Assembly (NCBI GenBank): GCA_003526465.1
Contig: DPWD01000389.1
Coordinates: forward strand, 1 to 10,005
DNA from: Hyphomonadaceae bacterium
GTDB lineage: Bacteria > Pseudomonadota > Alphaproteobacteria > Caulobacterales > Aquidulcibacteraceae
Reading direction: 5' to 3'
DNA: 10,005 bases
The notes beneath the pieces are model-generated. The model ran no database searches, was not told the DNA's origin, and worked only from the letters and a program-made list of their open reading frames with translations. The position numbers and the translations under genes were made by a program. Shown here one piece after another: positions 5,950-10,005 of this stretch; the stretch's first letter is position 1, and each line of letters opens with the position of its first letter.

Positions 5950-6743
5950 TGGGTCAGAAAGTCAATCCAATCGGGCTCCGCCTCGGGGTCAATCGCACCT
6001 GGGACAGCCGTTGGTACGCCAACAGCAAGGATTTCTCGCGCCTGCTGCACGAGGACATCAAGATCCGCAAATTCGTGCGCGAGAAAATGAAAGCCGCGGG
6101 CGTTTCCAAGATCATCATCGAGCGTCCGCTCAAGAAGTGCCGCATCACCATCTTCACCGCCAAGCCGGGCGTGGTGATTGGTAAGAAGGGCACCGACATC
6201 GAAAAGCTGCGCAAGGACCTCGCGGCAATGGCGCCAGGCGCGGAAGTGCACCTGAACCTGGTCGAAGTGCGCAAGCCAGAGACCGACTCCACCTTGGTCG
6301 CCGAGGGCGTCGCCCAACAGCTCGAGCGCCGCGTGGCGTTCCGCCGCGCCATGAAGCGGGCGATGCAATCGGCGATGCGCCTTGGCGCGCAAGGCATCCG
6401 CATCAATGTATCGGGGCGTCTGGGTGGCGCTGAAATCGCGCGCATGGAATGGTACCGCGAGGGCCGCGTGCCGCTGCATACGCTGCGCGCCGATGTCGAT
6501 TACGGCGTCGCCGAAGCCGACACCGCTTACGGCAAGATCGGCGTGAAGGTGTGGATCTTCAAAGGCGAAATCCTTGAGCACGACCCGATGGCGCAAGACC
6601 GCCGGGCGATGGACACCGGCGAAAACCGCGAGCGACGTGATCGCGACCGTCCGGCTCGCGAGGACCGTCCGCCTCCGGGCGACCGTCCGCGCCGCGGACG
6701 CCGCCCGCCCCGCGGCGAAGAAAACGCTGAGCCGGAGGCATAA
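5949..6743 (+). CDS. rpsC: 30S ribosomal protein S3 with charged C-terminal tail
   Basis: S3 lines the mRNA entry channel of the 30S subunit and acts in helicase activity on mRNA with S4 and S5. The 264-residue product starts [21 protein letters not shown]. It has the type II KH domain with its GxxG loop (GKKG, residues 78-81) and the C-terminal domain [31 protein letters not shown] (155-186). Residues from about 218 to the end are a tail rich in Arg, Pro, Asp and Glu, making the protein about 31 residues longer than the 233-residue E. coli S3. Tails of varied sequence are known in alphaproteobacterial S3. The ATG overlaps the rplV stop by one base (TGATG). Confidence 0.97.
   Translation: MGQKVNPIGLRLGVNRTWDSRWYANSKDFSRLLHEDIKIRKFVREKMKAAGVSKIIIERPLKKCRITIFTAKPGVVIGKKGTDIEKLRKDLAAMAPGAEVHLNLVEVRKPETDSTLVAEGVAQQLERRVAFRRAMKRAMQSAMRLGAQGIRINVSGRLGGAEIARMEWYREGRVPLHTLRADVDYGVAEADTAYGKIGVKVWIFKGEILEHDPMAQDRRAMDTGENRERRDRDRPAREDRPPPGDRPRRGRRPPRGEENAEPEA
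6645..6698 (+). repeat. Three 18-base repeats encoding DRPxxx in the S3 tail
   Basis: The nonamer GACCGTCCG occurs at 6645, 6663 and 6681, exactly 18 bases apart. It encodes the hexapeptides [12 protein letters not shown] and DRPRRG (S3 residues 233-250). The exact conservation of the nonamer at DNA level, with divergence in the other half of each unit, suggests growth by slippage of a short unit inside the dispensable tail. Confidence 0.8.
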
Positions 6744-6748
6744 ACGCC

Positions 6749-7165
6749 ATGATGCAGCCGAAGAAAACCAAGTTCCGGCGCGCCCACAAGGGCCGCATCA
6801 AGGGGAACACCAAGGCCGGCGCCGCGCTGAATTTCGGCGAGTTCGGGCTGAAGGCGCTCGAGCCAAACCGCGTCAATGCGCGCGAGATCGAAGCCGCCCG
6901 CCGCGCCATCACCCGCGAAATGAAGCGGCAAGGCCGGGTCTGGATTCGGATCTTCCCGGACGTGCCGGTGTCGCAAAAGCCGGTCGAAGTGCGGATGGGC
7001 AAAGGCAAGGGCGCGGTCGAGTACTGGGCTGCGCGCGTGGCGCCGGGCCGCATCATGTTCGAGGTCGACGGCGTGCCCGAAGCAATCGCGCGTGAATCGC
7101 TTCGCCTGGGCGCGGCCAAGCTTTCCGTGCGCACCAAGATCATCGCCCGGATGGAGGGGCTCTGA
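6749..7165 (+). CDS. rplP: 50S ribosomal protein L16
   Basis: L16 binds near the A site and the elbow of tRNA in the 50S subunit. The 138-residue product follows the family closely: [43 protein letters not shown], then [25 protein letters not shown]. Arg82 in VRMGKG matches the Arg hydroxylated in E. coli L16 (Arg81). Two ATG codons follow each other (6749, 6752). The first is preferred because the family starts MLQP, so MMQP keeps the length, and because GGAGG (6734-6738) is 10 bases away. It lies 5 bases after the rpsC stop. Confidence 0.97.
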   Translation: MMQPKKTKFRRAHKGRIKGNTKAGAALNFGEFGLKALEPNRVNAREIEAARRAITREMKRQGRVWIRIFPDVPVSQKPVEVRMGKGKGAVEYWAARVAPGRIMFEVDGVPEAIARESLRLGAAKLSVRTKIIARMEGL

Positions 7166-7386
7166 TGAAGCACCGTGAAATCCGCAAGGAGTTGCAAGAC
7201 TTCCGCGCCGGCGACGAAGGCAAGCTGGGCGACGAACTCGCGCAGCTGAAGAAAGAGCAATTCAATCTGCGCTTCCAGCAAGCCACCGGGCAGCTGGAGA
7301 AATCATCGCGCATGCGCGAAGTGCGCCGCATGATCGCGCGCACCAAGACCGTGCTGCGCGAAAAAGCGCCGAAGATAAAAGTGTAA
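7165..7386 (+). CDS. rpmC: 50S ribosomal protein L29
   Basis: L29 is a small helical protein next to L23 at the tunnel exit. The product has 73 residues. It shows the two-helix hairpin pattern, with [43 protein letters not shown] as successive family blocks across residues 24-66, and a basic end PKIKV. A short insert-like segment (FRAGDEGKL) lies near the first turn. The start codon overlaps the rplP stop (TGATG), and GGAGG (7153-7157) lies 7 bases upstream. Confidence 0.96.
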   Translation: MKHREIRKELQDFRAGDEGKLGDELAQLKKEQFNLRFQQATGQLEKSSRMREVRRMIARTKTVLREKAPKIKV

Positions 7387-7396
7387 GGATAAAGCG

Positions 7397-7636
7397 ATGC
7401 CGCGCCGCATTATGACCGGAACGATCGTGAGCGATAAGGGCGACAAGACCGTCGTCGTGCGCGTCGAGCGCACTTATTTGCATCCGCTGCTGAAGAAGAC
7501 CGTGCGCCGGTCGGCCAAATTCCATGCCCATGACGAAACCAACGCGTTCAAGGCTGGCGAGATGGTGAACATTCAAGAATGCCCGCCCAAATCCAAGCTG
7601 AAACGCTGGGAAGTGGTCGGCCGCGTCGGAGCGTGA
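7397..7636 (+). CDS. rpsQ: 30S ribosomal protein S17
   Basis: S17 is a primary 16S rRNA-binding protein with an OB fold. The 79-residue product begins [31 protein letters not shown] and continues with the basic [15 protein letters not shown] and the late family block [23 protein letters not shown] (7385-7389), overlapping the rpmC stop, is placed 7 bases before the ATG. In E. coli this is the last gene of the S10 operon. Here only 4 bases separate it from rplN, with no terminator, so transcription should continue. Confidence 0.97.
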   Translation: MPRRIMTGTIVSDKGDKTVVVRVERTYLHPLLKKTVRRSAKFHAHDETNAFKAGEMVNIQECPPKSKLKRWEVVGRVGA

Positions 7637-7640
7637 TGCC

Positions 7641-8009
7641 ATGATCCAGATGCAAACCAATCTTGAGGTCGCCGACAATTCCGGCGCCAAACGCGTTATG
7701 TGCATCAAGGTGCTGGGCGGCTCCAAGCGCCGCTACGCCACCGTGGGCGACACCATCGTCGTGTCGGTGAAGGAAGCCATGCCGCGCGGGCGCGTCAAGA
7801 AGGGCGATGTGGTCAAGGCCATCGTCGTTCGCGTGTCCAAGGATTTGAAGCGCAAGGATGGCTCCACCATCCGCTTCGATTCCAACGCTGCGGTTCTGGT
7901 CAACAAGCAGGGCGAGCCGATCGGCACGCGTATCTTCGGGCCGGTGCCGCGCGAGCTGCGCGCGAAGAACCAGATGAAGATCATCTCGCTGGCGCCGGAG
8001 GTGCTCTAA
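7641..8009 (+). CDS. rplN: 50S ribosomal protein L14
   Basis: L14 forms part of the subunit interface (bridge B8, beside L19) and is a target of the silencing factor RsfS in other bacteria. The product has 122 residues, the usual length. It starts [27 protein letters not shown] and has [33 protein letters not shown] and [13 protein letters not shown] in the normal order. It is the first gene of the spc group. No promoter can fit in the 4-base gap; one inside the end of rpsQ cannot be excluded. Confidence 0.98.
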   Translation: MIQMQTNLEVADNSGAKRVMCIKVLGGSKRRYATVGDTIVVSVKEAMPRGRVKKGDVVKAIVVRVSKDLKRKDGSTIRFDSNAAVLVNKQGEPIGTRIFGPVPRELRAKNQMKIISLAPEVL

Positions 8010-8338
8010 TGGCCGCACGCATAAAAAAAGACGACACCGTCATCATCATCGCCGGCAAGGACAAGGGCCGCGCTGGCAAGGTGCTCATGGTATTGCCGGA
8101 AGCTGAGCGGGTGGTGGTCGAGGGCGTGAATATGGTGAAGCGCCACACCAAGCCGGACATGGCCAACCCGAAGGGCGGCGTGGTCGCCAAGGAAGCGCCG
8201 CTGCATTTGTCGAACGTAGCGCTGCGCGACCCAAAAACCGGCAAGCCAACGCGCGTGGGCTTCAAGATGATCGAAAAGGGCGGCGTCGCGCGCAAGGTGC
8301 GCTTCGCCAAGGGTTCTGGAGTTGAGATCGATGTCTGA
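8009..8338 (+). CDS. rplX: 50S ribosomal protein L24
   Basis: L24 is an assembly initiator of the 50S subunit that binds the 5' end of 23S rRNA. The 109-residue product starts [26 protein letters not shown], which is the KOW motif. [27 protein letters not shown] and [16 protein letters not shown] follow. The start is fixed by GGAGGTG (7997-8003), an almost ideal ribosome binding site, and by the one-base overlap with the rplN stop (TAATG). The frame is open far upstream, but that part overlaps rplN and has no family similarity. Confidence 0.97.
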   Translation: MAARIKKDDTVIIIAGKDKGRAGKVLMVLPEAERVVVEGVNMVKRHTKPDMANPKGGVVAKEAPLHLSNVALRDPKTGKPTRVGFKMIEKGGVARKVRFAKGSGVEIDV

Positions 8339-8981
8339 CGCTCCAAAAGAGAAGAAGGCGCAAGCCCCCAAGCAGGGCAAGCCGGCGGCCAAGGCTGCGG
8401 CGCCAGTCGCGCGTCCGCGCGCGCCTAAGCCCGCCGACTATGAGCCGCGTTTGAAGCTGCGCTACAAGAGCGAGATCAAGAAAAGCCTGCGAGAGCAGTT
8501 CGGCTATTCCAACGACATGCAAATTCCGCGGCTCGACAAGATCGTGATCAATATGGGAGTCGGCGAAGCGACCGCCGATTCCAAGAAACTGCAATCGGCC
8601 ATCGCCGCGCTGACCCAGATCGCGGGGCAAAAGCCGGTGGCGACCAAGGCGCGCAAGTCGATCGCCCAATTCAAGCTGCGCGAAGGCATGAGCATCGGCT
8701 GCAAGGTCACGCTGCGGCGCGACCAGATGTACGAATTCCTGGATCGCCTGGTCACCATCGCGCTGCCGCGGGTGAAGGATTTCCGCGGCCTCAATGGCAA
8801 GAGCTTCGATGGGCGCGGCAATTACGCGATGGGCATCAAAGAGCACATCGTGTTCCCGGAGATCAATTACGACGATATCGACCAGGTGTGGGGCATGGAT
8901 ATCGTCGTCTGCACCACCGCACGCACGAACGACGAAGCCAGAGCATTGTTGAAGGAATTCGATTTCCCGTTCCGGAACTGA
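8331..8981 (+). CDS. rplE: 50S ribosomal protein L5 with N-terminal extension
   Basis: L5 binds 5S rRNA and forms the central protuberance with L18 and L25. The 216-residue product has the complete family core: [20 protein letters not shown] (61-80), [22 protein letters not shown], then [21 protein letters not shown] and the ending KEFDFPFRN. Residues 1-36 are a Lys/Ala/Pro-rich extension before the usual beginning (ADYEPRLK); E. coli L5 has 179 residues. The ATG at 8331 lies 8 bases inside the rplX end. GGAG (8318-8321) is 9 bases upstream, and an in-frame TTG at 8322 is less likely. No later ATG precedes the core: the next Met, at residue 63, is within conserved sequence, so the extension is likely translated. 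Confidence 0.96.
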   Translation: MSDAPKEKKAQAPKQGKPAAKAAAPVARPRAPKPADYEPRLKLRYKSEIKKSLREQFGYSNDMQIPRLDKIVINMGVGEATADSKKLQSAIAALTQIAGQKPVATKARKSIAQFKLREGMSIGCKVTLRRDQMYEFLDRLVTIALPRVKDFRGLNGKSFDGRGNYAMGIKEHIVFPEINYDDIDQVWGMDIVVCTTARTNDEARALLKEFDFPFRN

Positions 8982-9033
8982 TCGTCACAAGACAAGGCGA
9001 TCCACCCCAGAACGCATCGGGAGAAAGTGAAGT

Positions 9034-9339
9034 ATGGCGAAGACAAGCTCCATCCAGCGCAACGAAAAGCGCAAGCGGCTCGCGAAGCAATTCGCCGCGC
9101 GCCGCGCCAAGCTGCATGCGGCCGCCCTCAACGAGAGCCTGCCGCTGGAGGAGCGTTTCGCCGCGCGCCTCAAGCTGGCGCAATTGCCACGCAACTCATC
9201 GCCCACGCGCATCCGCAACCGCTGTGCGCTGACCGGGCGTCCGCGCGGCAATTACCGCAAATTGCAGCTTTCGCGCATCGCGCTGCGGGACTTGGCCTCC
9301 AAGGGCCAGATCCCCGGCATGGTCAAGGCGAGCTGGTAA
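9034..9339 (+). CDS. rpsN: 30S ribosomal protein S14 (zinc-free type)
   Basis: S14 is in the 30S head near S3 and S10. The 101-residue product is the long C-minus type without the CxxC zinc motifs, usual in proteobacteria. It starts [19 protein letters not shown] and ends with the signature [41 protein letters not shown], given here as one family block (residues 61-101). A 52-base gap separates it from rplE, holding GGGAG (9019-9023) 10 bases before the ATG but no strong hairpin or promoter that I can see. The gene is intact. Confidence 0.97.
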   Translation: MAKTSSIQRNEKRKRLAKQFAARRAKLHAAALNESLPLEERFAARLKLAQLPRNSSPTRIRNRCALTGRPRGNYRKLQLSRIALRDLASKGQIPGMVKASW

Positions 9340-9353
9340 GGAGGCGGCAAGAA

Positions 9354-9752
9354 ATGGCACTGAACGATCCGCTCGGCGACATGCTGACCCGCATCCGCAA
9401 TGCGCAGATGCGTCGCCGCCCCAAAGTCGCGACTCCCGCTTCGAGCCTCAGAGCCCGCGTGCTCGACGTGCTCCAGGACGAGGGTTACATCCGCGGCTAC
9501 ACCCGCGTCGAAATGAAGGGGGAAACCCCGCAGTTCGAGATCGAGCTCAAGTACTACAACGGCCAGCCGGCGATCCGCGAGATCACCCGCGTATCCAAGC
9601 CGGGCCGGCGCGTGTACTCGCCGGTCAAGGAACTGAAGAATGTCGCCAACGGTCTCGGCGTCGCGATCCTGTCGACGCCCAAGGGCGTGATGAGCGACAA
9701 TCGCGCCCGCGAGGAGAACGTCGGCGGCGAGATCATCTGCAACGTATTCTAA
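9354..9752 (+). CDS. rpsH: 30S ribosomal protein S8
   Basis: S8 binds helix 21 of 16S rRNA in the 30S platform. In E. coli it also represses the spc operon by binding near the start of rplE. The 132-residue product starts [21 protein letters not shown] and ends with the family block [28 protein letters not shown]. The start is fixed by AAGGAGG (9338-9344), a perfect match to the 16S rRNA anti-Shine-Dalgarno, overlapping the rpsN stop codon. The frame is open further upstream, but that part overlaps rpsN and is not S8-like. Confidence 0.97.
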   Translation: MALNDPLGDMLTRIRNAQMRRRPKVATPASSLRARVLDVLQDEGYIRGYTRVEMKGETPQFEIELKYYNGQPAIREITRVSKPGRRVYSPVKELKNVANGLGVAILSTPKGVMSDNRAREENVGGEIICNVF

Positions 9753-9758
9753 CGAAGG

Positions 9759-9779
9759 GTCCGGCCAACGCGGCCGGAC
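9759..9779 (+). other. Perfect 8-pair hairpin between rpsH and rplF
   Basis: GTCCGGCC (9759-9766) pairs perfectly with GGCCGGAC (9772-9779) around the loop AACGC. It lies in the 47-base gap, 6 bases after the rpsH stop and about 20 before the rplF start, and is followed by AAGGG (9784-9788). There is no T-run, so it is not an intrinsic terminator. It could be a protein binding site, an RNase processing or stability element, or a stem that modulates rplF translation. Confidence 0.7.
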
Positions 9780-9799
9780 GAGCAAGGGTCACGATCCCC

Positions 9800-10005
9800 A
9801 TGTCACGTATCGGAAAGAAGCCCGTTCCCGTGCCGTCGGGCGTCACTGCCACGGTCAGCGGCCGCACGATCAAGATGAAGGGTGCCAAGGGCGAGCTCTC
9901 GTTCACGGTTCCCGAGCAGTTGAAGGTCGAGAAGACCGCCACCGGCATCGAGATCATGCCGATCGACGACACCAAGATGGCGCGCTCGATGTGGGGCATG
10001 TCGCG
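9800..10005 (+). CDS. rplF: 50S ribosomal protein L6, 5' part (cut by window end)
   Basis: L6 lies near the factor-binding site of the 50S subunit. Sixty-eight complete codons are visible of a family length of about 177. The protein starts [32 protein letters not shown], the conserved beginning of the first of its two similar domains. AAGGG (9784-9788) is a plausible Shine-Dalgarno, though 11 bases from the ATG. The order rpsH-rplF is that of the spc operon, so rplR and rpsE would be expected next (inference). Confidence 0.96.
   Translation, partial: MSRIGKKPVPVPSGVTATVSGRTIKMKGAKGELSFTVPEQLKVEKTATGIEIMPIDDTKMARSMWGMS

Noticed and set aside
7700..8008. Longer start for L24
   Set aside because: The upstream part overlaps rplN in another frame and has no similarity to L24; the ATG at 8009 has an ideal ribosome binding site.
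8982..9033. Regulatory hairpin in the rplE-rpsN gap (CGAT 8998-9001 with ATCG 9016-9019)
   Set aside because: Only four pairs around a 14-base loop; expected by chance.
9027..9353. Longer start for S8
   Set aside because: The upstream part overlaps rpsN in another frame, while the ATG at 9354 follows AAGGAGG and gives the normal S8 length.

Overview
The window is a high-GC bacterial chromosome segment, almost certainly from an alphaproteobacterium. It carries the 3' part of tuf (EF-Tu), one accessory gene, and then an unbroken run of ribosomal protein genes on the + strand: rpsJ, rplC, rplD, rplW, rplB, rpsS, rplV, rpsC, rplP, rpmC, rpsQ, rplN, rplX, rplE, rpsN, rpsH and the start of rplF. 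The gene order is the S10 operon fused to the spc operon. The assignment to Alphaproteobacteria rests on protein wording recalled from Caulobacter-like S10, L3, L4 and L5, on the zinc-free 101-residue S14, and on a promoter that fits the Caulobacter housekeeping sigma-73 consensus. Caulobacterales or a near relative is a reasonable guess but is not proven here.

Layout: 1-918 is the end of tuf, closed by a textbook intrinsic terminator (944-974). Positions 1047-2030 hold a gene for a membrane-anchored, glycine-rich repeat protein resembling the head GIN domain family (DUF2807). It sits between tuf and rpsJ, where many relatives have nothing. Positions 2031-2370 form a 340-base gap with a likely promoter (2050-2077) and a transcript leader of about 285 bases. 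The leader contains several helices that can be drawn by eye: a junction domain with a GAGA tetraloop (2090-2156), a short hairpin (2180-2195), a 14-pair hairpin with one mismatch (2265-2299), and a hairpin touching the rpsJ ribosome binding site (2331-2355).

From 2371 on the genes are packed with overlaps or gaps of 0-10 bases, apart from gaps of about 50 bases before rpsN and before rplF. The second of these holds a perfect 8-pair hairpin. No terminator or strong promoter is visible between rpsQ and rplN, so the S10 and spc groups are probably one transcript. All encoded proteins are parts of the two ribosomal subunits (30S: S3, S8, S10, S14, S17, S19; 50S: L2, L3, L4, L5, L6, L14, L16, L22, L23, L24, L29).

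Most of the window is ordinary core genome. The parts that deserve attention are the inserted GIN-like gene with its 19/38-residue repeat rhythm, the structured rpsJ leader, the rpsH-rplF hairpin, and charged low-complexity additions in L3, S3 and L5.
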